Assembly: GCA_023151335.1 (NCBI GenBank)
Contig: JAKLJF010000200.1
Coordinates: 1-8,195, forward strand
DNA: 8,195 nt
Direction: 5' to 3'
Source of the DNA: Thermoanaerobaculia bacterium
GTDB taxonomy: Bacteria; Bacteroidota; Bacteroidia; Chitinophagales; Saprospiraceae
A model generated the notes under the pieces. The model was not told the origin of the DNA, made no database searches, and was given only the letters and a program-made list of their open reading frames with translations. Positions 1 to 5,183 of this stretch are shown one piece after another. Every line of letters starts with the position of its first letter. Position 1 is the stretch's first letter. The position numbers and the translations under genes were made by a program.

Positions 1-1048
1 TAAGCAACAGGGAAGTCAGGATGTTGCTGATGGCTTCAGAGGCCGTGCGCGCCACGCGGGAAGGAATGTTGGGCACGCAGTAATGGATGACGCCGTGTTT
101 GACAAAAGTGGGTTTGTCGAGGCTGGTGGTTTGGGAGGTTTCGAACACGCCGCCCTGGTCGATACTCACATCCACAATCACCGAACCGGGTTTCATCCGT
201 TGTACGATATCTTCGGGCACGATCACCGGTGTGCGGCCGTGCGGCGAGTGGATGGCGCCGATGGCGACGTCGGCGGTGATCAGCTGTTCGCGCAGGTGGT
301 GGGGGTTGATGACAGAAGTATGCAGCTGCCGGCCCACGTGTTTTTGCAGCCGCATAAGTTTGTACACGTTGTTGTCGAAAATACGCACCTCGGCGCCGAG
401 GCCGATGGCCGTGCGGGAGGCGAATTCGGCCACTACGCCGGCCCCAAGGATGATCACCTTGGCCGGCGGCACGCCGGCGATACCGCCGAGCAATACCCCC
501 TTGCCGCCCCGGGCCGTGGACAGCAAGTCAGCGGCGATCAGAATGGCGCTGGTGCCGGCAATTTCACTCATGATCCGGACAATAGGGAATACGCCCGTAT
601 CGTCGTCGCGGATGTACTCCATCGCCAGGGCGATCACGCGTTTTTTCTGCAATTTGGTGATGTATTCCGGATTCAGGAGGGGGAGGTGAATAGGTGAAAT
701 GATCACCTGATTGGGTCGCATCAGGTCGATTTCTTCCAGGGTCAGCGGCGCAACCTTGATGATAACGTCCGCCTTAAACACTTCCTCCCGGCTTTTGGCT
801 ATTTCGGCGCCAGCCTCGGAGTAATCATGATCGCTGAATTTGGATTTTTGTCCGGCGCCGGCCTCCACCAGTATACGGTGGCCGTGCGCTATGAGGGTCG
901 CTACCGAATACGGCACAAGCGCCACGCGGTTTTCCTGCAGGGTGGTTTCCCTCGGAATACCGATAAACAATTGTTGATGTTTGGGCGCCACTTCCAGCGT
1001 TTCCGTTTGTGTGGCTCTCTGACCGAGCGTGGTAGCGAGGGTTTCCAT
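1..1048 (-). CDS. ald: Alanine dehydrogenase, 3' end cut off by the window edge
   Basis: It catalyses the reversible NAD-dependent oxidative deamination of L-alanine to pyruvate and ammonium in the cytoplasm. I translated 349 codons from the ATG at 1048; the end lies beyond base 1. The N-terminal AlaDH/PNT domain starts near residue 27 (LFIGIPRE, then ENRVALVP with the substrate-binding Arg at 41). K98 in IIKVAP and H121 in PIHLP match the catalytic Lys and His of the family. The Rossmann nucleotide-binding domain has GAGVVAEF at 202-209 and an acidic residue D225 ending the second strand; D297 in VSIDQGG matches the second conserved catalytic position. About 26 residues precede the usual family start, an extension I recall as typical of Bacteroidota enzymes, so the ATG at 1048 is kept. 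It lies 33 bases downstream of tsaE on the same strand and is probably cotranscribed. Identity is secure; only the C-terminal part is unseen. Confidence 0.93.
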   Translation of the reverse strand, partial: METLATTLGQRATQTETLEVAPKHQQLFIGIPRETTLQENRVALVPYSVATLIAHGHRILVEAGAGQKSKFSDHDYSEAGAEIAKSREEVFKADVIIKVAPLTLEEIDLMRPNQVIISPIHLPLLNPEYITKLQKKRVIALAMEYIRDDDTGVFPIVRIMSEIAGTSAILIAADLLSTARGGKGVLLGGIAGVPPAKVIILGAGVVAEFASRTAIGLGAEVRIFDNNVYKLMRLQKHVGRQLHTSVINPHHLREQLITADVAIGAIHSPHGRTPVIVPEDIVQRMKPGSVIVDVSIDQGGVFETSQTTSLDKPTFVKHGVIHYCVPNIPSRVARTASEAISNILTSLLL

Positions 1049-1081
1049 TCTTTGTAAATTTGAATAAGCGCTTAATGGAGC

Positions 1082-1507
1082 CTACAAAATTAGGAGTCGC
1101 CGGGCGGTTTCACTTAAAATATCCAACTGAATTTTTGCGGCGTCTTCGGGGAGGAACGCTTCGATGACCTGCGGCCATTCGATAAAACAGTACCACGGAT
1201 CGTATAATAACTCTCCGATACCGGCATCCAGCGCCTCTTGCGGCGAGTTTAAGCGGTACAGATCGAGATGATGAACGAAGGCTGGTTCTCCCGCGGTATC
1301 GAGGTAGCGGTATTCATTTACCAGGGAAAACGTCGGGCTGGTAGGCGTGTCCTCCACGTCCAGCCAGCGGCAAAACGCCTGCACCAGGGTAGTTTTACCG
1401 GCGCCCAGGTCGCCATACAAGGCTATTTTGCGCCGACCGCCCAGCATTTCTGCCAGCCGGGGCATGGCGTCGTCGAGTTCGGCCAGGGAGTGAACCAGAA
1501 TTTCCAC
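1082..1507 (-). CDS. tsaE: tRNA threonylcarbamoyladenosine biosynthesis ATPase TsaE
   Basis: TsaE is the small P-loop ATPase that works with TsaB and TsaD to place the threonylcarbamoyl group on A37 of ANN-decoding tRNAs. The 141-residue product has the family's normal length. The Walker A motif GDLGAGKTT spans 32-40; SPTFSLVNEY (57-66) is the family's switch-like motif; HHLDLYRL (79-86) carries the conserved Asp of the Walker B region; FIEWP (108-112) is the conserved C-terminal Glu-Trp motif. The ATG at 1507 is the only start that leaves the whole N-terminal strand before the P-loop. It diverges from murF-alr across 57 bases and is followed by ald, probably in one transcript. A TACCTTTG box lies 17 bases before the start codon, giving a very short leader. 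There is no Shine-Dalgarno sequence, as is usual in this phylum. Confidence 0.95.
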   Translation of the reverse strand: MEILVHSLAELDDAMPRLAEMLGGRRKIALYGDLGAGKTTLVQAFCRWLDVEDTPTSPTFSLVNEYRYLDTAGEPAFVHHLDLYRLNSPQEALDAGIGELLYDPWYCFIEWPQVIEAFLPEDAAKIQLDILSETARRLLIL

Positions 1508-1524
1508 GGCAGTATTATTTTTTG

Positions 1525-1532
1525 CAAAGGTA
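1525..1532 (-). promoter_or_regulatory. Probable -7 box for tsaE-ald (TACCTTTG)
   Basis: On the minus strand TACCTTTG matches the Bacteroidota -7 consensus TAnnTTTG exactly and lies 17 bases upstream of the tsaE ATG. Transcription would start near 1518, leaving a leader of about ten bases. A good -33 TTTG at the usual spacing of about 19-20 bases is not visible; the nearest candidate, TTTC at 1552-1549, is only 16 bases away. The same eight bases precede the tRNA gene at 4083. Confidence 0.6.
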
Positions 1533-1564
1533 CGTCATCCTTTTTTTGGAAACTTTGGCTCCTG

Positions 1565-4015
1565 ATGGTTTATACAATTGAAAAAATCAGGCAAATACTG
1601 GAGGCCGGGTGGTTACAACAGGCACGGCCGGAAGCTGCCGCGGAGCACCTGCTGTTCGACACCCGGTTGGTGGTTTCACCGGCAACCTCGATCTTCTTTG
1701 CATTGGTCGGCGAGCGGCAGGACGGGCATCAGTACCTCGTGCACGCCTATGCCATGGGCGTCCGGCATTTTGTGGTAAGCAAACCGGTCGATACCGCGGC
1801 ATTTCCCGGGGCTAATGTTTTGCGGGTAGGCGATACACTGGCTGCAATGCAAACACTGGCCGCCCGTCACCGGGCACAATTTGCCTTGCCGGTGATCGGT
1901 ATTACCGGCAGCAACGGCAAGACGGTAGTCAAAGAATGGCTGCACCAGTTGTTGCACCGGAAGTTCAATATTGTTCGGAGCCCTAAAAGTTACAACTCGC
2001 AGATCGGCGTACCGCTTTCCGTGTGGCAGATCCGGCCGGAACATACCCTCGGTATTTTTGAAGCCGGGATTTCGAAACCGGGTGAAATGGAACGGCTCGA
2101 ACGGATCATCCGGCCGGATATCGGCATCATCACCAACCTGGGGCCCGCGCACCGCGAAGGTTTCCCTTCCGACGAAGTCAAACTGGCCGAAAAAATGCGC
2201 CTGTTCGAGCACGCCAACACCCTGGTTTTTTGCGCTGCTCACGAGATGATCGCCCGCGCGGCGCAGACATGGGTAAAGGCAAAACCCGGACGACGCCTGA
2301 TTGCCTGGTCGTTGGAAATTCAAAGTTTGAAGTTCGAAGTTCGAAGTTCGGACGCCGGACTTCAAACTTCAAACTTCAAACTTCCAACTATTTTCCCCGA
2401 TCCCGCTTCCATAGAAAATGCCTGCCATTGTATGGCGGCGATTGTGGCCCTGGGCCTGGATCCGGCGTCATTCCGGCGCCAGTTGAAACGCCTGGAACCG
2501 GTGGAAATGCGCCTCGAACTGAAAGCGGGTATCAACCGCTGCATGGTCATCAACGATTCGTACAGCAACGACCTGGCTTCCCTGCGCATCGCCCTTCAAT
2601 TTGCCCGTCAGCAGGCGCATGGCGGCCGGCTGACGCTGATCCTGTCCGATTTCCTGCAAACGGGCCAGGACAAGCGGCCATTTTACAAAACGGTAGCCCG
2701 CACCCTGCAGGAGCAGCAGGTGGGCCGGCTGATCGGGATCGGGTCCGATATACCGGTTATACAGGCGCATTTGCCGACCGGTTTCGACACGACCTTTTAC
2801 GCCGACACGCACGATTTTTTACACCACCTGCAACGGCATGATTTTCACGACGAGCTGGTGCTGGTAAAAGGCGCGCGCGCCTTCGCGTTCGAACGCATTG
2901 CCCGCCGGCTGGAACAAAAAGCCCACAAAACTGTACTGGAGGTCAATCTCAGCGCGCTGTTACACAACCTGAATACCTATCGCCGGCTGCTTGCTCCGGG
3001 CGCCCGTATGATGGTGATGGTAAAGGCCTCCGGCTATGGCAGCGGCTCGGCCGAGGTGGCCAAATTGCTTGAGTTTCACAAGGTCGACTATCTCGGCGTG
3101 GCTTACGCCGACGAAGGTATAGAACTGCGGCACGCCGGCGTTACCCTGCCCATTCTGGTGCTCAACCCCGAACCGGCCAGTTTCGACGCCCTGTACCGCT
3201 ACCGGCTCGAACCAGAGGTTTACAGCCTCGCCCTGCTCGAACAACTGATCCAGTTTGCCGGTAAAGACAAGGATCTGTCCGTGCATTTGAAACTCGATAC
3301 CGGCATGCACCGGCTTGGATTTGAAGCGAATGATATGCCCGCATTGACGGCTCAATTGCAGAAACACCCGAATATCCGGGTAAAATCGGTGTTTTCCCAC
3401 CTGTCGGCCAGCGACGCTCCGGGCCACGATGCGTTTACCCACCAACAGGCCGCGGCATTCAGCGCCATGTATGAACCGATCACGGAAGCGCTCGGATACC
3501 GGCCGCTGCGGCACCTTGCCAACACCGGCGGCATCGCGCGTTTCCCCCAGTATCATTTCGAGATGGTGCGATTGGGTATCGGGCTGTACGGCATCGATTC
3601 GGGTGGCCTGCAAGACCAACTGCAGGCCGTGAATACCCTGAAGGCAACGATCAGCCAGATCAGGGAACTTCAGCCCGGCGAAACGGTGGGCTATAACCGG
3701 AATGGCCCCGTCATGCGCCCCAGCCGCATCGCCACGATCAGTATCGGCTATGCCGACGGCTTCCTGCGGCTGGCCGGCAATGGGCGGTATTCCGTACTGG
3801 TGCACCGGCAAAAAGCCCCCACCATCGGCAATGTGTGTATGGATATGACGATGATCGACGTAACCGGCATTCCGGAAGCCCGCGAGGGCGACGAGGTCGT
3901 CATCTTCGGCGAAAACCTGCCGGTACAGGAACTGGCCGCCTGCCTGCAAACCATTCCCTATGAAGTTTTCACCAATATCGCGGAGCGGGTAAAACGGGTG
4001 TATTGGCAGGAGTAA
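1565..4015 (+). CDS. murF-alr: Bifunctional MurF ligase / alanine racemase fusion
   Basis: The N-terminal half is UDP-N-acetylmuramoyl-tripeptide:D-alanyl-D-alanine ligase (MurF) and the C-terminal half is a PLP-dependent alanine racemase, so one cytoplasmic protein makes D-Ala and uses its dimer in peptidoglycan precursor synthesis. From the ATG at 1565 the product is 816 residues, normal for this Bacteroidota fusion; the open frame runs further upstream only because it is antisense to tsaE. The UDP-binding domain contains SIFFALVGERQDGH (42-55). The ATP loop GSNGKT is at 115-120, ASIENA near 281-286, and the Mur C-terminal domain has INDSYSND near 329-336. The racemase begins near 455 (KTVLEVN). 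K487 in VKASGYGSG is the PLP lysine and Y710 in VGYNRNG is the probable opposing catalytic Tyr, followed by IGYADG. Residues 250-275 are encoded by a 78-base heptamer inverted repeat that sits in the variable stretch of the central domain. No clear promoter or terminator was found. Confidence 0.95.
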   Translation: MVYTIEKIRQILEAGWLQQARPEAAAEHLLFDTRLVVSPATSIFFALVGERQDGHQYLVHAYAMGVRHFVVSKPVDTAAFPGANVLRVGDTLAAMQTLAARHRAQFALPVIGITGSNGKTVVKEWLHQLLHRKFNIVRSPKSYNSQIGVPLSVWQIRPEHTLGIFEAGISKPGEMERLERIIRPDIGIITNLGPAHREGFPSDEVKLAEKMRLFEHANTLVFCAAHEMIARAAQTWVKAKPGRRLIAWSLEIQSLKFEVRSSDAGLQTSNFKLPTIFPDPASIENACHCMAAIVALGLDPASFRRQLKRLEPVEMRLELKAGINRCMVINDSYSNDLASLRIALQFARQQAHGGRLTLILSDFLQTGQDKRPFYKTVARTLQEQQVGRLIGIGSDIPVIQAHLPTGFDTTFYADTHDFLHHLQRHDFHDELVLVKGARAFAFERIARRLEQKAHKTVLEVNLSALLHNLNTYRRLLAPGARMMVMVKASGYGSGSAEVAKLLEFHKVDYLGVAYADEGIELRHAGVTLPILVLNPEPASFDALYRYRLEPEVYSLALLEQLIQFAGKDKDLSVHLKLDTGMHRLGFEANDMPALTAQLQKHPNIRVKSVFSHLSASDAPGHDAFTHQQAAAFSAMYEPITEALGYRPLRHLANTGGIARFPQYHFEMVRLGIGLYGIDSGGLQDQLQAVNTLKATISQIRELQPGETVGYNRNGPVMRPSRIATISIGYADGFLRLAGNGRYSVLVHRQKAPTIGNVCMDMTMIDVTGIPEAREGDEVVIFGENLPVQELAACLQTIPYEVFTNIAERVKRVYWQE
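2311..2388 (+). repeat. Heptamer inverted-repeat element inside the murF coding region
   Basis: The left arm is a run of 7-base units, GTTGGAA, ATTCAAA, GTTTGAA, GTTCGAA, GTTCGAA, GTTCGG, followed by a short centre. The right arm read on the opposite strand is GTTGGAA, three GTTTGAA and GTCCGG. Both outer ends are the same unit GTTGGAA, so the element has matched termini. Its length of 78 bases is exactly 26 codons, and the murF frame reads through it as residues 250-275, with LKFEVRSS from the left arm and LQTSNFKLP from the right. It would form a long hairpin in DNA or mRNA. A related half-copy lies before glnN (5141-5178). No transposase gene is nearby. The repeat structure is seen directly; that it is an inserted element is inference. 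Confidence 0.88.
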
Positions 4016-4020
4016 AGGAC

Positions 4021-4070
4021 AATTGGCAGTAAGCAGTTGGCAGCAGGCAAATTTGCCGTTGGCAATATTG
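4021..4070 (+). repeat. AGTTGGC-type heptamer repeat with central palindrome after murF-alr
   Basis: Starting six bases after the murF-alr stop are four 7-base units, AATTGGC, AGTAAGC, AGTTGGC and AGCAGGC, followed by the perfect 12-base palindrome GGCAAATTTGCC (4046-4057) and then GTTGGCAATATTG. The units are degenerate and the array is short, so this looks like a decayed copy. It differs in sequence from the heptamer family inside murF. It fills the place where a murF-alr terminator would be expected, but no T-run follows. Its last GTTGG (4058-4062) sits 20-21 bases before the -7 box of the tRNA promoter and may serve as its -33 element. Confidence 0.6.
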
Positions 4071-4082
4071 GGGAATTAAATT

Positions 4083-4090
4083 TACCTTTG
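4083..4090 (+). promoter_or_regulatory. Probable -7 box of the tRNA gene (TACCTTTG)
   Basis: TACCTTTG is an exact match to the Bacteroidota consensus TAnnTTTG. A TTGG at 4059-4062 lies 20 bases upstream, close to the expected -33 TTTG spacing. The start site would be near 4097, giving a 5' leader of about 38 bases before the tRNA. The box is identical to the one before tsaE. Confidence 0.65.
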
Positions 4091-4134
4091 CGGCGTTTTA
4101 GTCCCGAACCAATCAACCAATAACTGAAAAAGAC

Positions 4135-4208
4135 GGGCCCGTAGCTCAGGTGGTTAGAGCGGCTGACTCATAATCAGATGGTCGCGGGTTCAATTCCTGC
4201 CGGGCCCA
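4135..4208 (+). tRNA. tRNA with CAT anticodon (tRNA-Ile2 or elongator tRNA-Met)
   Basis: The 74-base cloverleaf has a perfect 7-bp acceptor stem (GGGCCCG with CGGGCCC), D-arm GCTC/GAGC, anticodon loop CTCATAA with anticodon CAT at 4169-4171, a GGTC-containing variable loop, T-arm GCGGG/CCTGC with one G-U pair and loop TTCAATT, and discriminator A at 4208. The 3' CCA is not encoded. The anticodon stem has four Watson-Crick pairs and a G27/A43 mismatch. CAT tRNAs can be initiator Met, elongator Met or Ile2 (lysidine-modified). The initiator is unlikely because the first acceptor bases are paired. C4-G69 and C5-G68, which TilS recognises in E. coli tRNA-Ile2, are both present, and the anticodon arm resembles E. 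coli ileX, so Ile2 is slightly favoured but not proven. It has its own promoter box and terminator. Confidence 0.95.
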
Positions 4209-4216
4209 CTCCACTT

Positions 4217-4260
4217 AAAGGCGACTGATGCGTTTTACCTGCGCGGGTCGCCTTTTTGTT
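4217..4260 (+). terminator. Rho-independent terminator of the tRNA gene
   Basis: AAAGGCGAC (4217-4225) pairs perfectly with GTCGCCTTT (4247-4255) around a 21-base loop, and the stem runs into a T-rich tail (TTTTTGTTTTT, 4253-4263). It begins nine bases after the tRNA 3' end. The large loop is unusual, but GCG/CGC pairs inside it can shorten it. Confidence 0.8.
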
Positions 4261-4292
4261 TTTGCGGAAAATCGCAAAAACCGGTTCCTTTG
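4261..4292 (+). promoter_or_regulatory. Candidate promoter of the DinB-like gene
   Basis: TTTG at 4261-4264 and TTCCTTTG at 4285-4292 are separated by 20 bases, close to the Bacteroidota TTTG / TAnnTTTG arrangement; the -7 box differs from consensus at one base (TT instead of TA). The ATG lies 15 bases further on. The -33 element overlaps the T-tail of the tRNA terminator, so transcription would restart exactly where the tRNA transcript ends. Confidence 0.45.
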
Positions 4293-4307
4293 GCCAAAAA
4301 TTCCGCT

Positions 4308-4826
4308 ATGAAACAAATTCGCTGGTTCGAACGTCGCTTCGACTTCGACAAGAATCAAAACATTTTCCCGTCTATCGTTGAACGCCTGAGCGGTACGCCC
4401 GTCCGCTTGGAAGATAAACTGGCCGCTATTCCGGAAGAATGGCTGCGCGTCCGTTTGGACAGCAGCTGGAGCATCCTGGAAAATGTGGGTCATTTGACCG
4501 ACCTTGAGCCTTTGTGGCAGGGGCGTTTGGAAGATTTCCTGTCCGGCGCCGTCACGCTGCGGCCAGCCGACCTGAGTAATGCCCGCACCGACGCGGCCAA
4601 TCATAATGCTTCAAGCCCGGAGGCCTTGCTGGCCGAATTCCGGGCTGCCCGCACCCATACGCTCCGCCTGCTTGAAGGACTGACAGAGGATGATATTTTT
4701 CGCGAAGCCCTGCACCCGCGCCTGCAACAGCCTATGCGGCTGATGGATTCCTTTCTTTTCGTTGCCGAGCACGACGATCATCATCTGGCCAGAATAACGG
4801 AGATTGTTCGGAGTATGAAATCATAG
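4308..4826 (+). CDS. DinB-like putative metal-dependent protein
   Basis: The 172-residue product looks like a DinB/YfiT-type four-helix-bundle protein, a family that binds a divalent metal through three histidines; some members are thiol S-transferases, but many have no known reaction. Visible markers are the WSILENVGHL segment with H62 at the end of helix 2 (54-63) and AEHDDHHLARI near the C-terminus, where H155 and H159 form the HxxxH pair. The length of about 170 residues is normal. A TTG six codons upstream (4290) is in frame, but it falls inside the candidate -7 box, so the ATG at 4308 is preferred. No signal peptide or membrane segment is seen. It stands alone between the tRNA terminator and a long intergenic region, so the context gives no clue to substrate. 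Family assignment is likely, function unknown. Confidence 0.82.
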   Translation: MKQIRWFERRFDFDKNQNIFPSIVERLSGTPVRLEDKLAAIPEEWLRVRLDSSWSILENVGHLTDLEPLWQGRLEDFLSGAVTLRPADLSNARTDAANHNASSPEALLAEFRAARTHTLRLLEGLTEDDIFREALHPRLQQPMRLMDSFLFVAEHDDHHLARITEIVRSMKS

Positions 4827-4888
4827 GCAGGCAGTTAGCGGTTATTTTATTAAATTTCGGAATTATATTCTTTTTGGTTAATTTTTAT

Positions 4889-4917
4889 CCTTTCCGGTAA
4901 AATTGTCTTCGGAAAGG
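4889..4917 (+). terminator. Hairpin after the DinB-like gene, possible weak terminator
   Basis: CCTTTCCG (4889-4896) pairs perfectly with CGGAAAGG (4910-4917) around a 13-base loop, 63 bases after the stop codon. It is followed by an A/T-rich stretch ending in a short T-run rather than a uniform T-tail, so termination is plausible but not certain. An operator upstream of glnN is the alternative. Confidence 0.35.
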
Positions 4918-4968
4918 TCTTAAAATTATTTTTCGACAAAAAATGCCTCTTTTCGCTGATTTTGGCTT

Positions 4969-4976
4969 TAACTTTG
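4969..4976 (+). promoter_or_regulatory. Candidate -7 box for glnN (TAACTTTG)
   Basis: TAACTTTG matches TAnnTTTG exactly and is the best promoter-like box upstream of glnN. The -33 region is weak (TTTTCG near 4950). If it is used, the glnN mRNA would start near 4983 and carry a leader of about 200 bases, long enough for regulation. The alternative TATCTTTT at 5087 would shorten the leader to roughly 80 bases. Confidence 0.45.
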
Positions 4977-5140
4977 CCGTGTAAATCAGGCAAAAAATCG
5001 CAAAACCCCATTTGAGTGCATTTTAAAAGCCGATTTTCGCTGAAAAACCAATGAATTTACTCTTTTTCGCCCGCCCGCCCCTCCTCTATCTTTTCCAAAT
5101 ATTGTTCTAAGTCTACACAACTTCGTATTATCCCGTATCA

Positions 5141-5178
5141 GCCGGACATTCTTCGAACTTTGAACTTCAAACTCTAAC
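5141..5178 (+). repeat. Half heptamer element directly before glnN
   Basis: GCCGGAC (5141-5147) is followed, after three bases, by the 7-base units CTTCGAA, CTTTGAA, CTTCAAA and CTCTAAC (5151-5178), ending five bases before the glnN ATG. The copy inside murF has the same GCCGGAC leading into its right arm of CTTCAAA-type units and ends in CTTCCAAC. This is therefore a right-arm-only, diverged copy of the same family. I find no matching left arm in the preceding bases. It forms the ribosome-proximal part of the glnN leader. Confidence 0.7.
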
Positions 5179-5183
5179 ATCAC

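Larger units (their letters stand above)
4827..5183. other. AT-rich intergenic region between the DinB-like gene and glnN
   Basis: These 357 bases contain no convincing gene. They hold an 8-bp hairpin (4889-4917), a TAACTTTG promoter-like box (4969-4976), two copies of TTTTCGCTGA (4950-4959 and 5034-5043), a C-rich patch (about 5068-5084), a weaker promoter-like TATCTTTT (5087-5094) with TTTTCG 18 bases before it, and a half heptamer element against the glnN start codon (5141-5178). A 19-codon frame at 5051-5110 (starts MNLLFF) could be a leader peptide but has no independent support. Confidence 0.6.

Noticed and set aside
83..697. Long forward open frames opposite the left-edge gene, at 83-697 and 87-689
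   Set aside because: They are antisense to ald, whose minus-strand translation shows all alanine dehydrogenase motifs; the forward translations have no family features.
1268..1564. N-terminal 99-residue extension of the murF-alr frame
   Set aside because: It is antisense to tsaE and to its promoter; MurF homology begins at the ATG at 1565.
2311..2388. Frameshift or pseudogenisation of murF by the repeat
   Set aside because: The element is exactly 78 bases with no stop in frame, and the downstream Mur and Alr motifs remain in the same frame.
2960..3949. A 329-codon minus-strand frame inside the alanine racemase half
   Set aside because: Shadow frame opposite a well-identified coding region, without recognisable motifs.
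4823..4840. Possible further AGTTGGC-type repeat copy after the DinB-like gene (AGGCAGGCAGTTAGC)
   Set aside because: Only one or two poor units are present, too little to separate from chance.
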